NCBI GenBank assembly: GCA_037074765.1 | Contig: JBAMDO010000004.1 | Coordinates: 186,001 to 250,000, forward strand | Source of the DNA: Mansonella perstans | Taxonomy: Eukaryota; Nematoda; Chromadorea; Rhabditida; Onchocercidae | DNA length: 64,000 nt | Direction: 5' to 3' | Shown: in pieces, positions 1 to 12,840 of the stretch | Numbering within the stretch: the first letter of the stretch is position 1 | Layout of the letters: each line of letters begins with the position of its first letter | Notes under the pieces: generated by a model | Told to the model about the DNA's origin: nothing | Databases searched by the model: none | Seen by the model: the letters and a program-made list of their open reading frames with translations, nothing else | Program-made: the position numbers and the translations under genes

Positions 1-146
1 TCTGTAAAAGTTGGCTAAATAATAAGGAATAGACAAGAATTCAGAATAAACCCAATTTACTTCCACATTCTCTATCTTTGAGATAAGACAACAACAAAAG
101 CTAGATATTTAAATTACTTATTTACTAACAACTAAAAATCATATAC

Positions 147-3100
147 CATTAACAGTCAGAACAGCAGTTGTTGGTAAGCCATTTGCTTCGCAGGTATATT
201 TTCCACTATCGTCAACTTCAGGATTGTTGATAATCAATGTACAGACTGCCTTTTCGATAACAATTCTATACTTTAAGCCACCCTAAAACAGCACCAATTA
301 AACACGAATTATTTGCGAATGTTTCACTACTAGTTTAATACAAGCATTTTAAATACTTACGCTGAAAATTTCCTTCTTATTTTTGTACCATCGGATCTTA
401 GCATTTGGTCTGGAATAAGTACATTTCAACTCGCAAATTTTATCCACTTGCTGTTGAACGGTTTTATTTTTTAATGGTTCCTCCCATTTCTCAACCTTTT
501 TACCAGGAAACAGCGATTGACGTCGTTCAGCATCCGTCATCGATTTTGTCCATGAAGAAGTGCTTTTTTCATCATCTTCATCTCCACCCTCTTCAAGTTC
601 CCTTGAAATTGTAAATCACATTTAACTGTTGGCAGAAATTAGTGGTTCTCACGGTTCGTATAGTAAAGAAATATTTGGTTTTATTGATGCTAGACTAATT
701 GATAAATTGCTACCAGTTTCAGTGCATTATTTTTACTACTTTACAATGTTGCTTCTAAAGAGTTCATACCTGTGCTTCAGCATTGATCTGAAATCAAGTC
801 CAGCTTCAGAATTGACCAGCAATTTAACGGATGCAGAATCTTTGCCATGTTCGTTTTCAATAGTTAATGTATACGGGCCGTCATCGTTCGATCGACATTT
901 CTGCACAACGAGACTCACCGAATTGTCCAGCTGATCGGTGACTATTCTGCGTCGACCACCAGAAGGAATCTAAATTTATTATTATTAGCATTCAATTCTG
1001 ATGTTTTCCAATTAAAAGAAAAACATGTAAAAGCCTTGACCTCAACAAGCCCTTTATTCCATTTAAACGTTGGTGCTGGATTGCCTTCTACTTTACACTT
1101 CATGACTGCTGTATCATCTGTAATAGCAATGTCACGCTTATTATTTTTGCCAACCAAGAAAGTAAGTTTAGAGACTTCTTCAGAATTTAAAACATTCAGA
1201 AATGCCAAATGTTCAAATTCTCTGTATATTAAACTGTACCACGAAAACGTCAATATCTTGTAGTGGAATAGAATGTCATACCTTTTGTGACAATAACATT
1301 TTCTGGGATCTCGACAATCCGCGGTGGGCCTTCTGGACCGATATTTCTTAGTGGAGTTGAAGGTTTATTCAAAATTTCAGCAGCCAGATTTTCTCGACGC
1401 ATATCGACACTGCTACGCCTCTAAAAGAATTGAAAGCGATTTTAGATGAAGATGCAAAAAACCAAGCAACTATTTAAATTCAGAAGATTTCTGCGACTTA
1501 AGAAAAAATCCCATGTATGTTCAGAATTCTAGTGATTAATATTGTAATTAGTTAGATATTAATCTTTTTTCTCATGGCAGCGCAGCACTAAATTAAAATA
1601 ATAAAATACGAATTAGAAATATAACAACTTATAAATAAAATACCTAAACATATAGCGACACAACTTTTCAAGAGTCTGATTCCAAAAAATTTTAACAAAG
1701 CAAAAACATAGAAAAAAAATTAAGATAAAACAAGTAAAACAATATGTAGAACTCCAGGATCTTATTAACTCAAAAAAGAATTGAAACATATCTTTAGTTT
1801 TGAAAACTAAAAGTTTAAAATTAACCTAAATCTACAAAACTACTTTCTAAAATACTATACCTACACAACGATAGCCATAAACTTAATGTATTTTTACTGA
1901 TGGGCTTTTAATATAACCCGACACCTACAGCCTTGCTGATACAGCAAATATCAGATTTCAGTCACTAACAAGGGATTGCTTTCTAAGCTCGGATAATCAC
2001 AGAACACTTAGGGTTCATTTTTTGAGGAGTAATAGGTGTATCTATTAGAAGTTTTTTTGAGCGCTATCATATATTCAGCAGAAAAATTTAGCTTTTCCTC
2101 ATAAGTATTACTCCAAAACTGTACGCGTACAATTAATCCACACAACACGTGTAATATTCGCTTGATATTGAAAAATTTGATCCATATGAAATCTTAGACA
2201 TACCCGACTTATTTTGCCGCTTATTGATTTTCTCATGCCACCTTCTGACTAAAAAAGTTTTGGAAGTTAAGTATTAAAACTAGAAACAACATATAGATTT
2301 GATGTTGTATCATCGCAAGAGTATATATATATATATATATAACAATTTTTAAAAAATTCTGCGCATTTGAAAAATTTTTAAAGGTAGCTGCAACAGTTTT
2401 TCATATATATATATAAATGGAATGTAAAAATTAACATGAAAATTTTTGCTTACATGTCTCTTGTGAGTAATTTCGGAAACCGAAGGTAATTCTGAGATAG
2501 ATTCCGATATCTCATCTCCTGAAGCACCACCATCTAAATGCGTTTCCATAAGTTCTTTTTTCCGTCCCGGTTCAATCCTTGATCTAGATTCCGAAGTTCC
2601 GTCAATCTAAACAACTTTTTTCAGCATAATCTTAATCATTATCTTAACCATAATGATGATCTCAGGTCAGCGTGCTTTCAAATTCAAAACTGTGCATCTC
2701 GGAAAAGTTTGAATCCATCATGTTGCAAATTACAAACCCCCCAATTTAAGAAATCAAAATTAAAAATATTTTTCAGAGTTTCGTGAAAGCATCAGTGAAA
2801 AAATATTGGTTGCAACTAAACTTAGTGTCTGCTAAATACAAAAATTAATTGTCGATGCTATTACAAGGCTTTTTTAAGAGACGAAATCTGCACAGCCATC
2901 CTAATTGCAATTAGCATATATTCCAAATTAACACAGAAAAATAAATTTTTTAGCACATATAAAGTTCCTAACAAACTTGCATCTAATTGTCAAGACAACA
3001 TTAACTCCATAATTGCAAATATCTCAAAACAACTTCTCTTTTGAAATTATTTTTCCACATTTATTTATCTATCTTTAATGAATGAAAATTCCCGAGAGTT

Positions 3101-6100
3101 GAATCAAAGTGCAAAAATTCACTTTTCTTTCTTCAGATTCCGATTTCAAACCACCGAGCTTCGATGATTTGCGTTTCTGATTCTCCTTTTTTTCTTTTTC
3201 ATCGGTTCCTTTGATTTTGTGGAATGCTTCCTTTCCGAAATGAGATTGGATTCCGGTTGCAGATTTTTCCCTGTACCTCCCACTCCCGTTTTCGCAATTG
3301 ATGCTGTTCCATTTGTGGATTCTTCTGCTTCAGTGCTACCAGCTTTAATGGAACTACTCCTCCGTATTTCCTGCATTCTTTTCGCTTTTACAGCGGAAGT
3401 TTCATCCGCTTTATTAGTTATCTCAGCAGCAGAAATGCTATTCGTTCCCTCTTTGCTTCCCTGCTCATTAGCTGCCTGAAGAATTTCCAGTCTGGGTGAT
3501 TTAGATTTAGGCCGCGGTGATTTCTGTCGCAATTTCTTTTCTTTTGGTGGAAGCGTCGTTATACTCTTTCGTTTTGCACTGACTAAAAGAAGCAAAATTA
3601 AATTATTCTCGGAACTCGAAACTTGTCATTTCATAAAAATAAAAAATTTGATTATTGCCGATCACTTTTTTTTTATCTGAATTTCTAGACATGGTAAACA
3701 TTTCAGTCCGAAAAACTTTCATCGGAGATCTTTCATAAGAAAAACTTACGAGAAATTTATTATTTAAATTATGTGAAGCTAAATTTTTTTCTATACGGCA
3801 TCCAACTGAAAAAGTAAGTTCCATCTTAATCTCCTTTCCGACTCAGCAACGAAGCAATAAATATATAAGGAATAAAATATTTACTACTATCAGTTTCCAT
3901 TAGTTCCGTTTTAACCTCCGATACTTCGTTTATTGATGAAACGTTCGTTTCCATTTCCTGTGTCGGTGATGCAGTCCTTGATTTTATCGATTTCCCTGGT
4001 GTATCTTCGCGAGATTTTAATGATTTCTTTGGTGTCCCCTCTCGAGATTTCATTTGCTTTTTAGGTGAACCTAAATTTCGAATCACTTTCTTTGAAATCA
4101 ATCCAAAGTTTTCGCAACTTGAGAAATTCCCAAGTTAGTGAAACATTTTCTTCACTGTAAAAATCAAAAAGGAAAAAAAAAATTAAAAGGGATAATTTGC
4201 TTATATCTCTCGAACCTTGTCGAGATGCAAAATCTTTTTCACGATTCTTTTCAATCTCTTCATGTTGTTCCACTGGTTCTTGTTCGAAGTTTAATGTTAA
4301 ATTTGCATTTGTTTCACCTAGATCATTTTTGATATTACATCTGTATTGCCCAGCATCTTCCGCCACAGGATTCTGCAAAAACAAAAAACTTTGGCTAAGC
4401 TGAAGCAAACTTTGACTTTATTTAAACTCCACGCCAATGAAGCTCAAAAAGGTTCCGTAAATTTAAAACATTAAAAATTTACAATTGCTTCTACGATATC
4501 AAAAGTTATATGTGGGAAACAAATAACTTACATGTAATTCTAACTGCAAAAGATATGTGGATTCGCCGAGATCTGAGAAAGATATGGAGTAAAGAGAATT
4601 TTCATGGATTGGTACACCATTTTTATACCAAATTCCATGAGGTTTTGAAGCACTTTTCACCCGACATTCCATCACAATTAATGTTCCATCATCTTTTGGA
4701 ATGATTCGTGGTTTGGTCAGAAATGATGGTCCCCTAGGCGCCCCTTTTTGCTCATCGCTACCTGAAATTTTTGAATTTTAAAGAAGAATTGGAATTTCTA
4801 TACAAATTCAAACAAGCACTTGCTTTGATTCGTGTAGTTAACTCGATGCAACCAACTCGGAAAATTTTAGAATTAGTATTTTGGAAAGTTCTTTAAATAG
4901 TACTAAAAGTTACTAAACAAAAGAAAATAGAAAACATATAAGAGTTAATCAGCATAAATTTTATCTAAAATTTGTAATACCTTTCTAATTTTTCTAATTT
5001 TTCAAAATTGATTATAAATTTAATTTCTCGGCCATAAAACCTTCCAATGCATTATTATTTGACTCGTTAGCCTTATCATAACTGAATTAATGGAAATTAA
5101 TGAAAAATAGTGAGCTTAATGCTACGAATCAAAGCACATCTAAAACAGAGATAAATCAGATCTTTACTACCATAATAATTAAAGTTAAAAATAAGTTAAA
5201 CTATTAACCGTTAACCACTTACTTCGAAAACTGATAAAATTGATTTCAAAATAATAAAAAAAGTACACTTTTACTGCTTAATAGAGTACATAATTTCATA
5301 ATTTTGCTTTGAATTTAACGCTAATGTTAACATTCATGTTTAAATATTGATAACTATCTAATTGATAAGTGATATATTAAACTTATATTTCTAGTGCTGT
5401 TGTCATATCCTTTTTTTGAAAATGCTCAGCACGCAATATCAGCTTTCTGCTTATTAAATTTTAAGTGTATAGGAAGTTCTAAAGTTTTATATAAAAGATA
5501 TGACCTGCAAAGTTAAGATTGATATTTGCATTTGATTCACCAAACTGATTGCTTGCTGTACATTTGTATGCTCCGCCATCACCAACATTTGGCTCCTAAA
5601 TCAAGTTTTAGTTAATATCGATAAGTCCCGCTCATTTTTTTAGAATTTGTAAGAAAAGAAAAAAAAAACTAAAGAAAAAGATGAAAAATTGGAAAAGAAA
5701 CTGAGACACATAGAATATTCTATGCCCATCAATGATTTAAGTGAAATCTGTTAAATTTTGATTAATTTCCGCAATAAAGCAATTCTTCTTTGATGAAATT
5801 TTTTGGACAGAAAAAATCAACAAAAACCTCCGGAAAAAGATAATATGCCTATCTGCTTAATTCACTATACATTTCGCATAAAAAGATTTTTTTGCATCAT
5901 GAGCATTCAAAATTAGTGAAATCGTTTCTACATTTTTTTTTTTACACCGTTTAGGCAAGAAGTTAGCGGTTATTCAATTTTCCTGATAGAAAATCATGAT
6001 ACGGTTGGTTCCGATAAGAGTAAACAGAAGAGGAAACGGCGGTTAACAAAGACTTTCATAGTATAATAGATATAATATGAAATTTTCGTGATAAAAACTA

Positions 6101-8179
6101 GTCATAAGCGGCATAAGCTGAAAATTTTGTTTTGTCGGTGTTAAAAAAAACACATTGAGCATTCATTAGATTAAGATATCAGTTTAACATATCGTGTTTC
6201 AGTTTTAATCAGCAATGATCGCAGTTGTTAGTTCTGCGCTTTCAGAGTTCGGAATGAGATTGAAAATTATCACTACGATTTATTCGCCTTTAGTAGACAA
6301 GACAGAATTGTTGTACCAAAAGGATTGCGGTTTAACGTAAGCTTTATGTAATAAAGGATGGAAGAAAAACTGATGTTGGTAATAACTATGATAATAATGA
6401 TCAGGAATAGAAGATAATTCTGACAAATGATAAGACGATGACATCACTGCTGAGAGAGAAAAAGACAGTTATTTATCTTTAAACCAATCTTCCAAGCATT
6501 CTACTGACTTTTCCATTGAAAATTAATGAGTAGCAATATTTGCGTAAAAAAAAAATATATATATATATCTTCTAAAATATATTTTATGATCGAGAGGATC
6601 TCATAATACTTCCAAAGCAATAGGTGATGGAAGTATTTTGTTAACAAATGAAGCGATGTTCTATGGTCAAGGTTGTGCTGAAATAAGGAGAGTAAACTGC
6701 AACCATCATCCAGTAGTATTTGATAAATACCACTTTCTGACATCCAAACCTGTTTAAAAAAAAAAAAAAATGGTATTTGTCATATAAAAACTAACTTTAT
6801 TCCCAAGTGTTGTATCGTAACATAGAGAAAAGGATTGGACTTTGCATGCATCTGTTATATATATATAATGTTAGTCTAACTGTTTATGCAAATTAATACT
6901 GTAATGTTTAATTGCCATTTACTATGAATTTAACTAATTGATTCCGACAAAAAGGATGTGTATTTCCACTGTGGTACACACTGACCCATTTATTGCCATG
7001 AATTGTAGTGTTAGAATGATGGTAATCCTTCAAAGATTTATTAATTTATGATACTCCTAAACACCTATTTTAATACTTACAATAATGACTTTCAAAAAAT
7101 TTTTTAAACTGAAGGGTTTTCCACGCTCAACATTTTTGCATTTTGTCAATACTTTTCATGTGCACTCATAAAATTGCTGAAATTGGTCATGCAGTAGAAC
7201 AAGCTGTACAAAAAACTTGTCTCAAAATCAGAAAAAAATTAACCATGACTAATAAAACGTAATCACAACAGAAAAAGTAAATTGTTAAAGATATCAATCA
7301 TTCATTTATGAATGCTAGTGAAAGATATTTCGTGATGACGGATAATAAGTTATTTGATATGAAGAAAAAAATTTGCTAAGAAGTTCTTCTTTTTTTTTCT
7401 TATGAAAAAAAGCTTTTAAAAACTGAAATGCATATATTTCAGCAACTCAGTTCTAAGCAAACGGCAATTTTTTAAAGCTGAAAATACAATTTTATGAGTA
7501 TATTCGATAAATAAAAATTTTCCTGCGCAGTTGCACAATTCATCGAAGAAGATGAGGGACAGAATAAAATTGCTGGACGATATTTGACATCATTCACTTC
7601 AGAAATTTTGTAATTTTGATAAACTGATAATTTTCGATTGAGTAAATCAGCTGCATTGCTCAAAAGACAGCAACATGCATAAAAAAGTAGAGATGGTCAT
7701 GTGATACGATGAAGAAATAAAGAGAGGTAAATGGTCAAGTCATTTTAATTATAAGTAAACCTTCTTTTAGTTTGATTGAATGGTAGAAAGAAGGATGAAT
7801 ATGGAACTTTTGATAATGAAACAGCATATAAGCTGTATTTTCAATATTTTAATTATCAAAGTTGACTAGAAGGAAATTGAATTTCCAGTGTTTCAAATTA
7901 ATAGACTTTCTTGCTGTGTGGATTCAAAAAATCGAATTGGTTTTATAAAACAAGGAGCGATGAATTATTTACCTTAATGATTAATATCGCTTTGTAAAGA
8001 CTGGGTTGCAAATTGATAAGTGTTAGCTCAACGCGTGGTCCAGCAACGATTGGCACACCAGCGTGGTTCCATACAATATCAGGTGGTGGATCGGCTTCCA
8101 GGTAACATTCCATTAGCAAGTCTCCTTGCGGAGTTTGCTGTATAGATGGTTTCTGCGTAAAACGTGGTGCTCCAGGCAT
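147..8179 (-). CDS. unc-22: Twitchin (unc-22) giant muscle protein kinase, N-terminal part
   Basis: Thirteen exons of the 5' end are visible in transcript order: 8179-7973, 5595-5505, 4761-4532, 4372-4216, 4070-3885, 3582-3123, 2606-2454, 2248-2204, 1420-1282, 1177-1041, 969-770, 601-361 and 282-147. All junctions agree in phase except inside the sixth exon (see findings). They encode about 770 residues: two Ig domains (about 4-215), a basic Ser/Lys/Arg/Pro-rich linker with KSREGTP-type repeats and a SESISELP motif, then further Ig domains from about residue 488. Segments such as APRFTQKPS, RRQSLFPGKKVEKW and TYSRPNAKIRWYK match what I recall of C. elegans twitchin closely. The protein is a sarcomeric A-band elastic kinase of roughly 6,800 residues in C. 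elegans. Fibronectin modules and the kinase lie beyond the left edge. The ATG at 8177-8179 directly precedes the conserved N-terminus. A CACAG acceptor (exon start 8207) could be cis- or trans-spliced. Intron 1 is about 2.4 kb. Confidence 0.95.
2204..2248 (-). other. 45-nt in-phase microexon of unc-22
   Basis: This 45-nt exon encodes 15 residues (begins SEGGMRKS, ends ISR) and is flanked by a TTTTTTAG acceptor and a GGTATGT donor. It keeps phase 0 on both sides, so including or skipping it preserves the frame. It lies in the linker after the SESISELP motif and before the Ig domain that begins with PPRIVEIPENV. Confidence 0.7.
2322..2341. repeat. (TA)n microsatellite in unc-22 intron
   Basis: About ten TA dinucleotides in a row lie in the intron between exons 7 and 8. 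A second, shorter TA run is found near 2403-2415. Confidence 0.9.
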
Positions 8180-11100
8180 TTTTCTAGTTGCACGCTTCTA
8201 ATTTAATCTGTGATTAGAAGATTTACGGATTGCGCTTGAAAAAACAACATGTACGTTTCTTTTTACTTTCGTCTAAATGCCAAATTTCCGGGCGCTGGTT
8301 TCCTGGTTTCCGTTTGCAATATGGCCCTGAAAAATAAAAGCTCCGTAACTGGCAGTTGATATGAGAGTCACTGTCTTACAGTTTGCAGCTGGTCGAAACA
8401 ACAACCGAAAGTAAACGAAACAGTGATTGCGTGTTATCATTGAAGCAACAACGTTTGGATGTGAAAAGAGGGCGGATTACTGCAATGAACAGAGATAGCA
8501 AGCTTCAACTTCAAAACTCAGTTCTAAAACTTTAAGGATCCAAAATTTAGGAAGTTGCCACACATCTTTTCCAAAGTGCTTGACTCTTGTTGTCAAGCAG
8601 TACGGCAACTTCTGCAGTTCAACAAACCCACGCTCTAAAAATAAGTCTGTTTACCCGCAACAGATCTCTTCATTTCCCAGAGTCTTCTTTTTCCTGTCCT
8701 CTGTATCTTTCCTTTCTTACCTACTGCTCCACTGCTTTTCATTCTCAACCTTTTTTTTTGGAATAAAAAATTTGAAATGAAATTGAAAAGCATTTCTCGA
8801 ACGCTTGTATTACTTCTGTTACTGATGATGATAATGCTTATTTTACCCCTTTCTCTCACTCAATAATACGAAGGTAATGTCGTCGTTAATACACGAATAT
8901 CGACTGCAAAACATTATTTGCTTCCAGGACATTATCACTTCACATAACAAATTGGAGCAAGCACTTTCTCAAGTTCCCCAAATCACAATTTAATTCGATT
9001 TCAAAAATGAAAATTTAAGAACAAGTTTGAAGATAAATCTAAGAAGTGTTATCTGATGCTTATATTCAGTTGCACGCGGAAAACTATCACTATGAATGAT
9101 TTGTTGAATTTAAGTATGTTTCGATATTGCCATCTAACTAAGATATGTTTTTTGTTGCAGAGCGCAATTTCTTACTCGTTTTTGAAGATATGCTAAATAT
9201 ATTTTTATATGCTGTGATCAGTAATATTTTTTTACTTTTGACTTTTGAAGAATGCTCCTTCTTTTCTTCTCCTTTCTTCATATTAAAGGATAGATAATTA
9301 AATCAAATCAAGTTCAATCCAAGTTGTACCAGGTGTTAGAATATCATGCCTGCTAAGTCTTTTGGTATAAAAAATTGAAATTTCGATCCTATCAAACTAA
9401 ACTGATGAGGAAGAAACTACTATACAGCCTCAGGTAAAATAGAATACTATCCTGTGTTATAGATATAATGCAGATGGTTTAAATGCGTAAGCGCTGCACA
9501 CAATGACGTAACATTAACAGCGTTTAATGCGGTGATTACAAAGGGAGTTATGTTCTTCCACCTTTCCTCCGCATATGTTTAAAACGATATAAAATTAGTG
9601 TCAAATATCAATATGAATGTTTTTAGTTTTCGAATAAGTTCTTGGAGCAATATTATTCAAATTTAATTTTTTAAAACATTCTTTAAATCAAATTTAACAT
9701 GACACAATTATCTGACTTGTTTTAAAACACAAAACTAAAATTTCGGTGGTTTTTCCATTGGAATTATCAGTTATTTAAACTGCTCCAATAAGTAATTATT
9801 CAGTAAATGATGTGACTAAAACTTGGACGTATTTCACGTTTCATATTGTAATTTTAGAAAAGGTATCAAACCACTGGGAAATATTTTAATTATATTCTTT
9901 CTTTCGGAACTAATTTTTGATTTAATTATAATAATAATGATTATAATAATATATAAATATAAATAATTTTTTCTGAAAAAAACTGCAGTACAAGTGATAA
10001 TAACGATAGTATGTGGTATCCATATATAGCATCAAATTTAGAATTTTTAAACTTATTGAACTACTGATAAACAGCTTATTAAAAAATTCAACTAACTGAT
10101 TGAATTCAAGAATCAATTCGTTTCATCAGTAAAAAAATTATGACATCTTATCGAAGTGACGATAGCTAAACAAATAAATCCGATTTTTTTTCTACTGTTT
10201 AATTTTTTCGCGACAAAAAACAAAATAGAAATGTTTTCGAAATTGACCGACTAATTAGCTAATTCCATACACGTTGCCCACTTCGATCAATGTAAGGATA
10301 AATCCTAACAGATATGTACGGTTTTCTCTGTCAACACTGATCTAACGGTAATCTGTGAGACAGAAAAATACATAAATGTATGGAAATATTTGAATAAAAC
10401 AAATGAAATTCGGGTTGAAACAAGACAGTTAGTTCATCTGCCGGCTGATGTAAACAAAACGCAAAAATAAACGTTAATCTGGGAAAACCAAGATATTGCT
10501 ATAAGAGTTATAAGGACATTTGCTATTGTCTTTCCCGAGACATGGTGTTTATCGTCATTTTTGGAAACATCGAGAATTGTACGGAACAAAAACACTGAAC
10601 ATCGGCATTCTTATTCAAACATTCAAATTTGAGAATGAGAAACTGGACAAACTAATCCGACTGAGATTCTGCCGTTCAAATCTACAATTTTAAATGAAAG
10701 AAGCAGTAGAAAACATATCGGACAACTGGCTGTTATTTGTATCTGCAAATCCGTTTTGCTTTTTCCTTCTCTCTCTTTTCCAGACTCTTTTTAAAAATTT
10801 GTAATATTTAAATATCACAAGAAATGATGGTATAATTGTAGTTCGCTATACTTTCAACAAATCGACAATCGAATGAAATGAGCGAATAAGAAGCTTATAG
10901 AGCTCCAGATAGTAAGAACCATGACGAGCAAGATTGAAGCAGAGGTTAAAAAGTATAACAATTTCTTTCCAAATCCATTTCATGTTGAAAATCAATGATT
11001 CCTTTCTATTTTGTAAGTATTGAAATATTTCGTAGATTGAGGCGTTGAAAGACATTCATTTTTGTCTTTAAAAGGAATTTCAAAAGCGAAAAAAACATCA

Positions 11101-12840
11101 AAAATTGAAAGGAAATAAAATATTAAGGCTAAGTAATAGGTTTGAAGATGAGAAAGCAATTGCAGAAACGTGATTGAAGTAATGACAACGGGGGAAAACC
11201 GTTCCAGATATCAATTCTGAAGGTAAGTGTGCAAATGTTTTTCTTTAAGTTTATTGTCTATTTATCTATACCTCTCTGTACATACATATATTTATATTTA
11301 TTTATATATAAATATTGAAAAAGAAAAAGTTCAAGCTATCCAAGATTTTTCTTGTTTTCTCGCTCTTGTTGCTTTTCCTGCAGCTGTTATTTAAACGATA
11401 GAACAGATGATAATATGAAACCGCTACGAACTCCGTTAGCGTCACTAATTAGATAGACTGAACTCGTCATATAAACATACATACAGACATACACACATAT
11501 TTTTACAAATCTTTTACATACACTATATGCGCAGAAGTCCTATTAATCACATTCACATTTTCACTTTTTCAGCCTTCGTCATGTGTTCTTCCACAGTTGC
11601 CTCTCAAACACAGAGTTTAAAAAATTGACGTGAACATTGATTCGAAGTTTTCATTTCCCATTGTAAAGCATCAGAACAATGGAGTACCGAATGTTTACCC
11701 TAGTAGTGTATCACATAGAGCGTATTATTATTTTCTCATTTTTATAAGCTATTTCTCATGACCGATGAAACTTTTCACTCACTTAAGGTCAAATATTAAA
11801 TCAGTAAACAGCATAAAATATAGCTGAAGATCAAATTAAACATGTTCAGATATCCAATGACATTTTACAATGGGAAATAAAAGTTCCGAGTTAAAGTTCA
11901 CGTTGACTTTTTGAAACCTGATAATTATATCATCTAATTTAGCCTATGAAAATCACACAGCAATAAATTTGATTGATTTACTTAACATATGATAATTAAA
12001 TGTTGTTACTCAAATAAAATATTACAAAAATTTACTGATTTAAATAAGAACAAAAAAAAACTACTTGTTTTGATTTTTAAATAGTAAAACTAAAATACCA
12101 TTAAATAATGCAAAGGTCATTGATTTATAAATAGTCTAACAGAGGTGGGAAGAGACCAATGTAGCATTTCGAGGATTTCGAGGAAAGAAACAAGACGTTT
12201 GCTATCAGTTCTCAACAAATTTTAACTACTTATAATACAAATCCTTTAATTTTATTAATGTATAACAAGTTTCTAACTTCCGAACCCTTAGCTTACATAT
12301 TTTGCAAGAAATTGCAGAGCAGATTGTTTCAGCTACGTCTCTAATTGTAGTTAATTAATTTATAATTACATTAATTGTTCTTCATAATCTAGGCAACAGT
12401 AGTTTATAATATTGCAGCTATGCAATGTTCAGTTGAATTTTCTTTCTGTTCAAAATGACTTACTGATTGCGTATAAATCAGATTATTTTGAACCTCAAAA
12501 TTTAAATTGGGAATTCGGATTTTAGAAAAAAATTTAAAAGAAACAAAAAATTGGGAAGATCCATAAAAGACATAAAAACCTAATTCACCTAAATCCATAA
12601 AACTCGCGCCATTAGACCGCATGAAATTTCGATACGTCATCGAAATTATATGAGTAATTCGTATAAATTTGTATGTATATATAAATTGAACCTTGAACGC
12701 AAGCAGTACAATAGATGTGAATACAATGGTTTTGAATTTACCTTTTCTGATATAGTACCGGAAAATCGGAACTTTAAGAAGACTTTTACGAATAAAATAA
12801 ATTGAGACACTGAGATTTAAATCTGAGGAGGTAAGGGAAG
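8180..12840. other. Intergenic DNA upstream of unc-22
   Basis: This AT-rich stretch of about 4.7 kb has only short open frames and no family resemblance. It should hold the unc-22 promoter and muscle enhancers, since unc-22 starts at 8179 and reads away from it. No specific binding site, tRNA or transposon end was recognised. Confidence 0.5.

Noticed and set aside
3603..3824. Open frame with acceptor-like and donor-like edges in a twitchin intron
   Set aside because: Skipping it lets exon 5 join exon 6 in phase and gives a continuous linker resembling C. elegans twitchin; the extra segment has no resemblance to twitchin.
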